NCBI RefSeq assembly: GCF_031846245.1
Contig: NZ_JAVRIC010000003.1
Coordinates: 124,001-188,000 of the forward strand
Length of the DNA: 64,000 bases
Direction of reading: 5' to 3'
Source of the DNA: Banduia mediterranea
Lineage (GTDB): Bacteria; Pseudomonadota; Gammaproteobacteria; Nevskiales; Nevskiaceae
Below, in pieces: positions 8,227-16,285 of this stretch. The translations under genes were made by a program, and so were the position numbers. The first letter of the stretch is position 1; the number at the start of each line of letters is the position of its first letter. The notes beneath the pieces are model-generated. The model had not been told where the DNA came from and ran no database searches. It saw only the letters and a program-made list of their open reading frames with translations.

Positions 8227-9869
8227 TGCGCGGCCGAACCGTTCTGCTCGGCCAGGCTCCTGGCGCGCTCCCGGAGCACGAACTTCTGGATCTTGCCGCT
8301 GGCCGTGCGCGGCAGAGCATCGGCGAATTCGACGCGCTCCGGCCAGTAGTTGCGTGCAACGCCGCGCGCCTCCAGATAGTCGCGCAGTGCGGGCAGGTCG
8401 AAATGCTCGCCGGGCCTGAGGGTGACGAAGCAGCAACCGGTTTCGCCGAGCCGCGGGTGCGGCATGGCGACGACCGCCGCGTCGGCGACGGCGGGGTGCC
8501 GGTACAGCAGTTCCTCGACTTCGGCGACCGGAATGTTCTCGCCGCCGCGAATGATGATGTCCTTGCTGCGCCCGGTGATCCGCACGTAGCCGTCCGCATC
8601 GAGCACGGCCAGATCGCCCGAGTCGAACCAGTCATCGTCGTCCATGCCGTAGTCCTGGGGTCGCCGCAGATAGCCCAGGAAGTTGGACGGCGAATGGATC
8701 TGGAGCCGACCTTCGGCGCCCGTGGGCAGCACGCGGTCTTCGGGGTCGACCACGCGCAGGCGCGCGCCGGGCAGGGGCAGACCGTCGGAGGAGAACACTT
8801 TTTCGGCCGGGGCGTCGGGAGGCGTGACCGTCATGGCCCCGTTCTCGGTCATGCCGTAGACGGCGACGATCTTGATCTGCAGGCGCTCGGCACCGCGCTC
8901 GGCCACGGCCCGCGGGATGGGCGCGCCGCCGCAAACGAACATGCGCAGCGCGACCTCGGCGGGTGGCGGTGCGCTCTCGGCGTCGGTGAGATCGACCAGA
9001 AACGGCGTGGCGCCCATGGTGAAGGTGGTGCGATCCTTCTGGATTGCGGCCCAGGCCCGGTTCTTGTCCCAGCTGTCGAGCAGGGTGACGCTGGTCTTGA
9101 GCACGATCGGCGCCCACAGACCGTAGAGGAAGCCGGTCTGGTGTGCCAGCGGCGAGCCCATGAAGAAGCGGTCGGCGCCGCTCAGCCCGAGCCGTTCGAT
9201 GAAGGGCAGCACGTTGGCCATCAGCGTGTTGGAGCTGTGCATCACGCCCTTGGGTCTGCCGGTCGTGCCCGAGGTGTAGAGCACCTGAACCACCTCGTCC
9301 GGCCCCGGCGCCTGCCCGGGAACCGGCACGGAAGATTCGGCCAGCAGCGCCTGTTCGAAGCCTTCGGGACCGTCTTCGCCGATGACGACCAGATGCTGCA
9401 GATGCGGCAGCCGCGGCCGCAGCGAACGCAGCAGGCCAGCATGGTCGAAGCCGCGAAACACCTTGGGCACGACGGCGACCCGGGCGCGCGCGTCGTCGAG
9501 CATGTAGGCCAGTTCGCGCTCACGGAAGATCGGCATCAGTGGATTGCTGGCGGCGCCGCAACGCAGGCAGGCCAGATGCATCGCTGCGAACTGCCACCAG
9601 TTCGGTAGCTGGAAGGCGACCACATCGCCGCGCCGGACGCCCATCCGCACCAGGTTGGCCGCGATTCGGCGACTCGCCAGGTCGAGATCGCCATAACTGA
9701 CGCGGCGCTCGTCGGCGCCGGCCCGGGCGTCCACGATCGCGGTGCGCTGCGGGTCTTCGGCGACCGCCGCGTCGAACCAGTGCAACATCGGGGTGTCCCG
9801 CCACAGGCCCGAGGCGCGGAGCGCCTGGGCGCGGGCCGGCCGGATGATCGGATCCAGATCCTCGGTCAT
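8223..9869 (-). CDS. AMP-forming acyl-CoA synthetase
   Basis: A 548-residue ANL-family ligase. It has the P-loop-like YTSGTTGRPKGVMHSS, the YGMTENGAMTVTPP A5 block, the DSGDLAVLDADGYVRITGRSKD hinge region and the catalytic Lys in TASGKIQKFVL. It adenylates a carboxylic acid and forms its CoA thioester. The N-terminal half (LPNWWQFAAMHLACLRCGA) recalls cyclohexanecarboxylate- and short-chain-CoA ligases, but the substrate is not certain. I prefer the ATG at 9869, with a GAGGAG ribosome site eight bases upstream, over the in-frame ATG at 9887. It heads a minus-strand operon whose promoter must lie in the divergent region with the carboxylase operon. Confidence 0.93.
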   Translation of the reverse strand: MTEDLDPIIRPARAQALRASGLWRDTPMLHWFDAAVAEDPQRTAIVDARAGADERRVSYGDLDLASRRIAANLVRMGVRRGDVVAFQLPNWWQFAAMHLACLRCGAASNPLMPIFRERELAYMLDDARARVAVVPKVFRGFDHAGLLRSLRPRLPHLQHLVVIGEDGPEGFEQALLAESSVPVPGQAPGPDEVVQVLYTSGTTGRPKGVMHSSNTLMANVLPFIERLGLSGADRFFMGSPLAHQTGFLYGLWAPIVLKTSVTLLDSWDKNRAWAAIQKDRTTFTMGATPFLVDLTDAESAPPPAEVALRMFVCGGAPIPRAVAERGAERLQIKIVAVYGMTENGAMTVTPPDAPAEKVFSSDGLPLPGARLRVVDPEDRVLPTGAEGRLQIHSPSNFLGYLRRPQDYGMDDDDWFDSGDLAVLDADGYVRITGRSKDIIIRGGENIPVAEVEELLYRHPAVADAAVVAMPHPRLGETGCCFVTLRPGEHFDLPALRDYLEARGVARNYWPERVEFADALPRTASGKIQKFVLRERARSLAEQNGSAAQ

Positions 9870-9941
9870 AGTGTGTCTCCTCGGCAATGGCCTCGCACGG
9901 CGGTGCCATGGATATGACCCGCTCGGCAGCCCGCTTCATAA

Positions 9942-9975
9942 TTAGTTGACTAACCTATCAAACGTTTGTAAGAAT
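9942..9975. promoter_or_regulatory. Divergent promoter region with two palindromes
   Basis: This AT-rich patch lies between the divergent ligase (minus) and carboxylase (plus) operons. TTAGT-TG-ACTAA (9942-9953) is a perfect inverted repeat. CAAACGTTTG (9959-9968) is a perfect 10-bp palindrome within a longer, partly symmetric CTATCAAACGTTTGTAAG. On the plus strand, TTGACT at 9946-9951 is a good -35, and AAGAAT (9970-9975) or TAAGAA (9969-9974) a possible -10 at 17-18 bp spacing, with the palindrome inside the spacer. On the minus strand TTGATA (9961-9956) may be a -35. A near copy of the second palindrome is at 38574-38593. The remaining bases of 9870-10093 show nothing else I can name. Confidence 0.5.
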
Positions 9976-10093
9976 TACAAGCATCTAGTGCCTGGAGAGG
10001 CTTCGACCGCACGAGCCGCGCAGCGGTCCGGCTGGCCCGGTAGACGGCTTGGAGGCTTCGAATCCGGCCAGGAATTTCTCAGGAGGAGCATCA

Positions 10094-10150
10094 ATGCACA
10101 GCGGACCTCGGTCGTGCGGAGTTGCCGTCGCCCCGGTGGCGTGGACATGA
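10094..10150 (+). CDS. Short leader ORF coupled to the carboxylase operon
   Basis: An 18-codon frame (MHSGPRSCGVAVAPVAWT) starts at an ATG placed after the best ribosome site in the region, AGGAGGAG at 10081-10088. Its TGA overlaps the ATG of the carboxyltransferase gene (ATGA at 10147-10150). The carboxyltransferase itself has no convincing ribosome site, so its translation probably depends on ribosomes that finish this leader. The peptide resembles nothing I know. The alternative is a sequencing frameshift that detached the true start; the good coupling geometry argues against that. Confidence 0.5.
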   Translation: MHSGPRSCGVAVAPVAWT

Positions 10151-11754
10151 ATCCGATGTCTTCGCGGGTGTCGACGGCCGCAGCGGACTACCGGCTAAAC
10201 CGCGAGGCCTACCTCGCGCGCGTTGCCGACCTGCACCGGCGCCGCTCGGTCGCCAGCGCAGGCGGACCGGAGCGCGCGCGCCGTCTGCACAAGGAACGCA
10301 AGCAGATGCTGCCGCGCGAGCGCATCACCGCGCTGCTCGACGCCGGCTCGCCGTTCCTGGAGTTCTGTCATCTCGCGGGCGAGGGCCTGTACGATGACGT
10401 GCCGCCAGGCGGCGGCATCGTCACCGGCGTCGGCCTGATCGCCGGGCGGCCGTGCATGGTCATCGCCAACGACGCCACGGTGAAGGGCGGTACCTACTAC
10501 GGCATCACCTGCAAGAAGCATGTGCGCGCGCAGCGCTTTGCCTGGCAGCACCGGCTGCCTTGCATCACGCTGGTGCAGTCCGGCGGCGCCAACCTGCCGG
10601 ACCAGCCCCATGTATTTCCCGACTGGGGCCAGTTCGGCACCATCTTCTGGAACCAGATCCGCATGTCCGGCGAGGGCATTCCGCAGATCGCCACCGTGCA
10701 CGGCTCGTCCACCGCCGGCGGTGCCTACATGCCGGCGCTGTGCGACGAGAACGTGATCGTGCGCAACCAGGGCCGCATGTACCTGGGCGGCCCGCAACTG
10801 GTGTACGCGGCGACCAAGGACGTGGTGGACGAGGAGACGCTCGGCGGCGGCGAGATGCACTCACGCGTCAGCGGCGTCACCGACTACCTTGCCGAGAACG
10901 ACGCCCACGCCATCGCCATCGTGCGCGACCTGGTGTCCAACCTGGGTACGCCGCCCGCGCAGCGCTGGGAGGTGCTGCCGGCGCGCCCGCCGAAGTTCGA
11001 CCCGGCCGAAATCTACGGCATCGTCAGCCGCGACACGCGCGTGCCCACCGACAATCGCGAGGTCATCGCCCGGCTCATGGACGGCAGCGAGTTTCGCGAG
11101 TTCAAACCGCTCTATGGCGAGACCCTGATCTGCGGCTGGGGCCGCATCATGGGCTTCGAGATCGGCATCCTGTGCAACAACGGCGTGCTGTTCGCCGAGT
11201 CCGCGATGAAGGCGGCGCACTTCATCGACCTGTGCTGCAAGCGCGACATCCCGCTGTTGTTCATGGCCGACGTCACCGGCTTCATGGTTGGGCGCGAGGC
11301 CGAGGAAGCCGGCATCGCCAAGCACGGTGCCAAGATGATCACCGCCATGGCCTGCGCGGAGGTGCCCAAGTACACACTGATCATCGGCGCGTCCTACGGC
11401 GCCGGGTACCTCGCCATGTGCGGCCGCGCGTTCAAGCCCAATGCCATGCTGATGTGGCCCAGCGGTCGCGCCGCGATCATGGGCCCCGACCAGGCCGCGA
11501 CCACGCTGGCGATGGTCAAGGACGACATCCACAAGCGCGAGGGCACGAGCTGGACGAACGAGGAGCGCGAGGCCTACATGGCGCCGACGCGCAAGACCTT
11601 CGAGGACTTCGCCAACGCCTACAACTTTGCGCGCAACACTTGGTGCGACATGGTCATCGACCCAGTGGAGACGCGCCCGGTGATGGCCATGCTGCTCGAA
11701 CTCGCCGGCCGTACCCCGGCGCGCGAGACCGAGTTCGGCGTGTTCCGCATGTGA
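10147..11754 (+). CDS. Acyl-CoA carboxylase, carboxyltransferase beta subunit (copy 1)
   Basis: A 535-residue biotin-dependent carboxyltransferase of the methylcrotonyl/geranyl-CoA carboxylase beta type, full length. Visible are the N-domain oxyanion region (VHGSSTAGGAYMPALCDENVIV) and the C-domain region with GASYGAG at residues 414-420, then MWPSGRAAIMGPDQAAT. It moves the carboxyl group from carboxybiotin to an enoyl-CoA. An immediate paralogue of identical length follows after 10 bp, so the pair arose by tandem duplication. Alpha subunits are at 13433 and 19090. Compared with canonical MCC beta the C-domain loop has YLAMCGRAFKPNAMLM instead of a YGMCGR-type sequence, which hints at a different acyl group. 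ATG 10147 is coupled to the leader ORF; ATG 10156 is an alternative. Confidence 0.93.
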   Translation: MNPMSSRVSTAAADYRLNREAYLARVADLHRRRSVASAGGPERARRLHKERKQMLPRERITALLDAGSPFLEFCHLAGEGLYDDVPPGGGIVTGVGLIAGRPCMVIANDATVKGGTYYGITCKKHVRAQRFAWQHRLPCITLVQSGGANLPDQPHVFPDWGQFGTIFWNQIRMSGEGIPQIATVHGSSTAGGAYMPALCDENVIVRNQGRMYLGGPQLVYAATKDVVDEETLGGGEMHSRVSGVTDYLAENDAHAIAIVRDLVSNLGTPPAQRWEVLPARPPKFDPAEIYGIVSRDTRVPTDNREVIARLMDGSEFREFKPLYGETLICGWGRIMGFEIGILCNNGVLFAESAMKAAHFIDLCCKRDIPLLFMADVTGFMVGREAEEAGIAKHGAKMITAMACAEVPKYTLIIGASYGAGYLAMCGRAFKPNAMLMWPSGRAAIMGPDQAATTLAMVKDDIHKREGTSWTNEEREAYMAPTRKTFEDFANAYNFARNTWCDMVIDPVETRPVMAMLLELAGRTPARETEFGVFRM

Positions 11755-11764
11755 GCCGGCGACC

Positions 11765-13372
11765 ATGAGCATCTTCACTTCACGCGTTTCGACCCAGACC
11801 GAGGAATTCGCACGCAACCGCGTCGCCTACCTCGCCCTCATCGACGACCTCCGCCGCCGCCGCGCCGAGGCGGTGATCGGCGGCAGCGAAAAGGCGCGCA
11901 AGCTGCACCAGAGCCGCGGGCAGATGCTGCCGCGCCAGCGCATCACCGCGCTGCTCGACCCCGGCTCGCCGTTCCTGGAGTTCGGCCAGCTCGCCGGTGC
12001 CGACCTGTACGAGGGCGTGCCGCCGGGCGCGACCATCATCACCGGCGTGGGCATGGTGCAGGGCCGCGCCTGCATGATCATCGTCAACGAGGCGACGGTG
12101 AAGGGCGGCACGATGTTCGGCATGACCACCAAGCGGCACACCCGTGCGCAGCAGTTCGCGTGGCGCCACCGCCTGCCCTGCATCACCATGGTCCAGTCCG
12201 GCGGCGGCTTTTTGCCCGACCTCGCCAACATTTTTCCCGACGAGGGTCATGCCGGCTCCATCATGTACAACCAGGTGCGCATGTCGGCAGAGGGCATCGC
12301 GCAGATCGCCATCGTCCACGGGCCGTCCACCGCCGGCGGCGCGTACATCCCGGCGCTGTGCGACGAGGTGGTGATCGTGCGCAACCAGGGCGCCATGTTT
12401 CTCGGCAGCCCGCAGCTGGTGTACGCCGCGACCAAGGAAGTCAGCGACGTCGAGAGCTTGGGCGGCGCGCAGATGCACACCACGGTCAGCGGTGTGACCG
12501 ACCACATGGCGGAGGACGACGGCCATGCGCTGGCGATCACGCGCGACATCGTGGCGCGCCTGGAGGCGCGCCCGGCGCTGCGCTGGGAGCTGGTCGCGCC
12601 GCGCGCGCCGAAGTATCGCGCCGAGGAGATCTACGGCCTGTTCAACGCCGACCGGCGCATTCCCAACAACACGCGCGAGATCCTCGCGCGGCTCACTGAC
12701 GGCAGCGAACTGCAAGAGTTCAAGCCGCTGTTCGGCGACACGCTGATCTGCGGGTTCGCGCACGTGCACGGCTACCCGGTGGGCATCCTGGCGAGCAACG
12801 GCGTGATGTTCTCCGAGAGCGCGGTCAAGGGCGCGCATTTCATTGAGATGTGCTGCAAGCGCGACATCCCGCTGTGGTTCATCGTCGACACGCCGGGTTT
12901 CATGGTCGGCACCGCGGCCGAGCGCGGCGGCATCGCCAAGCACGGCGCCAAGTTCATGACCGCGATGGCCTCGGCCAACGTGCCCAAGTACACACTGATC
13001 ACCGGCGGTTCCTATGCCGCGGCCTACCTGGCCATGTGCGGCCGCGGCTTCGACCCGCACTGCATGATGATGTGGCCCACCGGGCATTCAGCGCTGATGG
13101 GCCCCGAGCAGGCGGTCACCACGCTGACCATGGTGCGCGAGACCATCCACAAGCGCGAGGGCACGAGCTGGACCGACGCCGAGCGCGAGGCCTTCCAGGC
13201 CCCGGTGCGCAAGGACTTCACCGAGTTCGCCAGCCCCTACAACTTCGCCCGCCACCTGTGGTGCGACATGGTCATCGAGCCGGCCGAGACGCGCGAGGTG
13301 ATGGCGCTGCTGCTGGACCTGGCCGGTCGCACCCGGGCCATTCCCACGCGCATGGGCGTGTTCCGCATGTGA
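11765..13372 (+). CDS. Acyl-CoA carboxylase, carboxyltransferase beta subunit (copy 2)
   Basis: A 535-residue tandem paralogue of the preceding gene, aligned end to end by eye (both end in GVFRM). It keeps the N-domain segment VHGPSTAGGAYIPALCDEVVIV. In the C-domain, the loop that reads GASYGAG in copy 1 reads GGSYAAA here: Gly418 and Gly420 are both Ala, in the region that forms the second oxyanion hole of this family. That may alter substrate fit or lower activity. It starts 10 bp after copy 1 and precedes an alpha subunit by 60 bp. Whether the two beta chains form separate enzymes or a mixed beta ring cannot be told from sequence. Confidence 0.92.
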   Translation: MSIFTSRVSTQTEEFARNRVAYLALIDDLRRRRAEAVIGGSEKARKLHQSRGQMLPRQRITALLDPGSPFLEFGQLAGADLYEGVPPGATIITGVGMVQGRACMIIVNEATVKGGTMFGMTTKRHTRAQQFAWRHRLPCITMVQSGGGFLPDLANIFPDEGHAGSIMYNQVRMSAEGIAQIAIVHGPSTAGGAYIPALCDEVVIVRNQGAMFLGSPQLVYAATKEVSDVESLGGAQMHTTVSGVTDHMAEDDGHALAITRDIVARLEARPALRWELVAPRAPKYRAEEIYGLFNADRRIPNNTREILARLTDGSELQEFKPLFGDTLICGFAHVHGYPVGILASNGVMFSESAVKGAHFIEMCCKRDIPLWFIVDTPGFMVGTAAERGGIAKHGAKFMTAMASANVPKYTLITGGSYAAAYLAMCGRGFDPHCMMMWPTGHSALMGPEQAVTTLTMVRETIHKREGTSWTDAEREAFQAPVRKDFTEFASPYNFARHLWCDMVIEPAETREVMALLLDLAGRTRAIPTRMGVFRM

Positions 13373-13432
13373 GGCGCGCGCCGCGCGCCCCGTTCTCCAA
13401 TACCGATTCCGAGTCCGCACTGCGAGTTCCGC

Positions 13433-15424
13433 ATGTTCAAGAAGATCCTGATTGCCAACCGCGGCGAGATCGCCTGCCGCATCGCCCGGACCTGCCGTCG
13501 CCTGGGCGTGGCGGTGGCCGGCGTGCATTCCACCGCCGACCGCGACGGCCTGCACGTGCGCGAGATCGGCCAGAGCATCGAGATCGGCGGCGCGCCGGCC
13601 GCAGAGAGCTACCTGCGCATCGAGCGCGTGATCGAGGCGGCGAAGAGTGTGGGCGCGCAGGCGATCCATCCGGGCTTTGGGTTCCTGGCCGAGAACGCCG
13701 CGTTCGCGCGCGCCGTCGAGGCGGCGGGTCTGGCCTTCATCGGTCCCACGCCCGAGGTCATCGACCGGCTCGGCGACAAGGCCCTGGCCAAGCACGAGGC
13801 GATCGCCGCCGGGGTGCCGGTGGTCCCGGGCAGCGAGGGCGCCAGCGAGGATGCCGCGCGCATTGAGCAGACCGTGCGCGGCCTGGCCCTGCCGGTGATG
13901 CTCAAGGCGGCGGCCGGCGGCGGAGGCAAGGGCATGCGCGTGCTGCGCACGCTCGAGGGCCTTGCGGCCGAGATCGAATCGGCGATGCGCGAGGCCAAGA
14001 ACTCCTTCGGCTCGCCCGCGCTGATCGTCGAGCAGATGATCGAGCACGCGCGCCACATCGAGGTACAGATCGTCGGCGACGGGCAGGGCAAGGTACTGCA
14101 CCTGTTCGAGCGCGAATGCACCCTGCAGCGCCGTCATCAAAAACTGATCGAGGAAGCGCCCGCGGCGCCGCTGGCGCCGGGCGTGCGCGAGCGCCTGCTG
14201 GCCGACGCGGTGCGCCTCGGCGAGCGGCTCCAGTACCGCAACGTCGGCACGGTGGAATTCATCGTGCAGGGCGAGCGCTACTACTTCCTGGAAGTGAACC
14301 CGCGCCTGCAGGTGGAGCATCCGGTCACCGAGGAAATCACCGGCCTGGACGTGGTGGAGCTGATGCTGCGCATCGCCGCCGGCGAGGGCCTGGCGCTGGA
14401 GCAGGCGCAGGTGCAGCTGCGCGGCCACGCGGTGGAGACGCGCATCTGCGCCGAGGACGCCGCCGCCAACTTCCTGCCCTCCACCGGCCGGCTGGCCTAC
14501 GTGCGTTTCCCGGAGCATGGCGTGCGTGTGGAGGCCGGCGTCGACAGCGGCAGCGAGGTCACGCCCTGGTACGATCCGATGATCGCCAAGCTCATCACCC
14601 ACGCGCCCACGCGGGGCCAGGCCCTGGACCGCATGGCCCTGGCGCTGGACGAGATGAGCGTCTTCGGCGTGGTCACCAACCGAGACTTCCTCAAGAAGCT
14701 GCTGTCGCTGGACGAGACGCGCGACGCCAGCTTCCACACACGGCTGATCGACGAGCGCATCGCCGGCTGGAACCTGGGCATGGATACGCAGCGCCAGGAC
14801 GCGCTGGCGGTGGCCGCCTATGCCTGGCTGATGCAGCAGCGCGCCGCGTCGCCGGCCGGCGTCTGGTCTTCCGCTGCCCTCACCGGCTGGCAGATGGCTG
14901 ACGACGGCGTCGGCCTGGCGCCGATTCCCGCGCTGCACCTGCACGGCGCGCAGGGTTCGGCGGCGATCCGCTTCGCGCCGCTCTCCGCCGACGGCACGCT
15001 GCGCCTGGCGGTGGACGAGCAGACCCTGGAACTGGACCTGCGCGCGCTGGGCGACGGCCGCTACCTCGCCATCCTCGGCACGCGGCGCTTCAACGTGCGC
15101 GTGGTGACCGACGGTGTCGCGGTGCACGTGCAGGATGAGGCCGGCACGCACAGCTTCGAGGCCCTGCCGTATCTCAGCTACATCAGCGCCAGCACCGAGG
15201 CCAGCGGCGAACTGCGCGCGCCGATGATGGGCATGATCCTCAAGGTCAACGTCAAGGCCGGCGACGCGGTGAAGGCCGGCGACGTGGTGGCCGTGCTCGA
15301 ATCCATGAAGATGGAGATGCGCATCTGCGCCGAGGCCGACGGCGTGGTAGAGTCCACGCACTGCACTGAAGGCCAGACCGTGGAGCGCAATGCGGTGGTG
15401 GTCAGAATCGGCAAGGCGGCCTGA
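13433..15424 (+). CDS. Acyl-CoA carboxylase alpha subunit: biotin carboxylase plus biotin carrier (copy 1)
   Basis: A 663-residue alpha subunit of the MCC/GCC type. The biotin carboxylase N-domain opens KKILIANRGEIACRIART. The ATP-grasp loop KAAAGGGGKGMRV, the ECTLQRRHQKLIEEAP block and FLEVNPRLQVEHPVTE follow. A middle BT-type segment links to a C-terminal biotinyl domain with the biotin lysine in VLESMKMEMRI near residue 623. It carboxylates its own biotin using ATP and bicarbonate and hands it to a beta subunit. Position directly after two beta genes suggests it partners one or both. The next 57 bp carry an unusual triple repeat that overlaps the start of the following gene. Confidence 0.94.
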   Translation: MFKKILIANRGEIACRIARTCRRLGVAVAGVHSTADRDGLHVREIGQSIEIGGAPAAESYLRIERVIEAAKSVGAQAIHPGFGFLAENAAFARAVEAAGLAFIGPTPEVIDRLGDKALAKHEAIAAGVPVVPGSEGASEDAARIEQTVRGLALPVMLKAAAGGGGKGMRVLRTLEGLAAEIESAMREAKNSFGSPALIVEQMIEHARHIEVQIVGDGQGKVLHLFERECTLQRRHQKLIEEAPAAPLAPGVRERLLADAVRLGERLQYRNVGTVEFIVQGERYYFLEVNPRLQVEHPVTEEITGLDVVELMLRIAAGEGLALEQAQVQLRGHAVETRICAEDAAANFLPSTGRLAYVRFPEHGVRVEAGVDSGSEVTPWYDPMIAKLITHAPTRGQALDRMALALDEMSVFGVVTNRDFLKKLLSLDETRDASFHTRLIDERIAGWNLGMDTQRQDALAVAAYAWLMQQRAASPAGVWSSAALTGWQMADDGVGLAPIPALHLHGAQGSAAIRFAPLSADGTLRLAVDEQTLELDLRALGDGRYLAILGTRRFNVRVVTDGVAVHVQDEAGTHSFEALPYLSYISASTEASGELRAPMMGMILKVNVKAGDAVKAGDVVAVLESMKMEMRICAEADGVVESTHCTEGQTVERNAVVVRIGKAA

Positions 15425-15481
15425 GACGCTCATGAAAGTCTGGGACGCTCATGAAAGCCTGAGACGCTCATGAAAACCTTT
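15425..15481 (+). repeat. Three tandem 19-bp repeats spanning a start codon
   Basis: Units begin GACGCTCATGAAA at 15425, 15444 and 15463 (period 19); the first two continue GTCTGG and GCCTGA, the third runs into the crotonase gene. Each unit carries an ATG (15432, 15451, 15470). Only the third opens the long frame. The second stops after three codons. The first encodes MKVWDAHESLRRS and stops with a TGA overlapping the true ATG (ATGA). The number of units could therefore change translation initiation of the crotonase. Confidence 0.9.
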
Positions 15482-16276
15482 GAAACGATCAAGCTCGACT
15501 TCGACGAAGCGGGCGTCGCGCGCCTCACGCTCGCTCGCCCGGACGTACACAACGCGCTCAATCCCACGATGTTCGCGGAGCTGTCCGCCGCGCTGGACCT
15601 CGTGGAAGCCGACCCGGCTGCGCGCGTGCTCGTGCTCTCCGGCGAGGGCGAGAGCTTCTGCGCCGGCGGCGACTTCCGCTGGCAGCAGAGCCAGCGCGAT
15701 CAGCCGCGCAGCGAGCGCATCCGCAACGGCCGGCCGCTGGCGGACATCCTCGCGCGCATCGACAGCTTTCCGCGCCTGGTCATCGGCCGCATCAACGGCC
15801 CGGCCTACGGCGGCGGCGTGGGCATGATCTCGGTCTGCGACGTGGCTGTGGCGGTGGACAGCGCGCGCTTCGCGCTCACCGAGGTGCGCCTGGGCCTGGT
15901 GCCGGCCACGATTTCGCCCTACGTCGCCGCCAAGCTGGGCGCGAGCCAGGTACGCCGAGTGATGCTCAACGCCAGGCCGATGAGCGCCGCCGAGGCGCAG
16001 CGCCTGGGCCTGGTGCACGAGGTGGTGAGCGCCGCGCGGCTCGATGCCGCCATTGACGCCGAACTGGACCTGGCGCTGTCCTGCGCGCCAGGCGCGGTGG
16101 CCATGACCAAGCGCCTGACGCACTACGTGCTGCGCCACGATGAGGCCGACAACCTGATCTACACCGTGGACCGCCTCGCCGACTTCTGGGAAACCGCCGA
16201 GGCCAAGGAAGGCATGCAGAGTTTTTTCGAGAAGCGCAAGCCGAGCTGGCACCGCCGTCACGAGCCGCGCGGCTGA
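15470..16276 (+). CDS. Enoyl-CoA hydratase (methylglutaconyl-CoA hydratase-like)
   Basis: A 268-residue crotonase. Signatures are LARPDVHNALNPTMF, SGEGESFCAGGDFRW (first oxyanion Gly pair), RINGPAYGGGVGMISVCDVAV and FALTEVRLGLVPATISPYV, with the family Glu in ALTEVRLG. Placed right after a carboxylase alpha subunit, it would hydrate the gamma-carboxylated enoyl-CoA, as LiuC/AtuE do in the Liu and Atu routes; that assignment rests on context. The start lies in the third of three tandem 19-bp repeats and has no conventional ribosome site. It is followed after 9 bp by an acyl-CoA ligase. Confidence 0.9.
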   Translation: MKTFETIKLDFDEAGVARLTLARPDVHNALNPTMFAELSAALDLVEADPAARVLVLSGEGESFCAGGDFRWQQSQRDQPRSERIRNGRPLADILARIDSFPRLVIGRINGPAYGGGVGMISVCDVAVAVDSARFALTEVRLGLVPATISPYVAAKLGASQVRRVMLNARPMSAAEAQRLGLVHEVVSAARLDAAIDAELDLALSCAPGAVAMTKRLTHYVLRHDEADNLIYTVDRLADFWETAEAKEGMQSFFEKRKPSWHRRHEPRG

Positions 16277-16285
16277 GCCAGAACC

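Noticed and set aside
10147-13372. Assembly duplication as the cause of the two tandem carboxyltransferases
   Set aside because: The copies differ throughout at the protein level, including active-site loop residues, so they are old paralogues and not a duplicated contig segment.
13088-15433. A 781-codon open frame on the minus strand
   Set aside because: It is antisense to carboxyltransferase copy 2 and the alpha subunit, is full of Arg/His/Gln-rich low-complexity sequence and matches no family. Long antisense frames are expected in GC-rich codons.
15432-15473. A 13-codon frame before the crotonase
   Set aside because: Not annotated as a gene: it lacks a ribosome site and exists because of the 19-bp triplication. 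It is recorded as part of the repeat.
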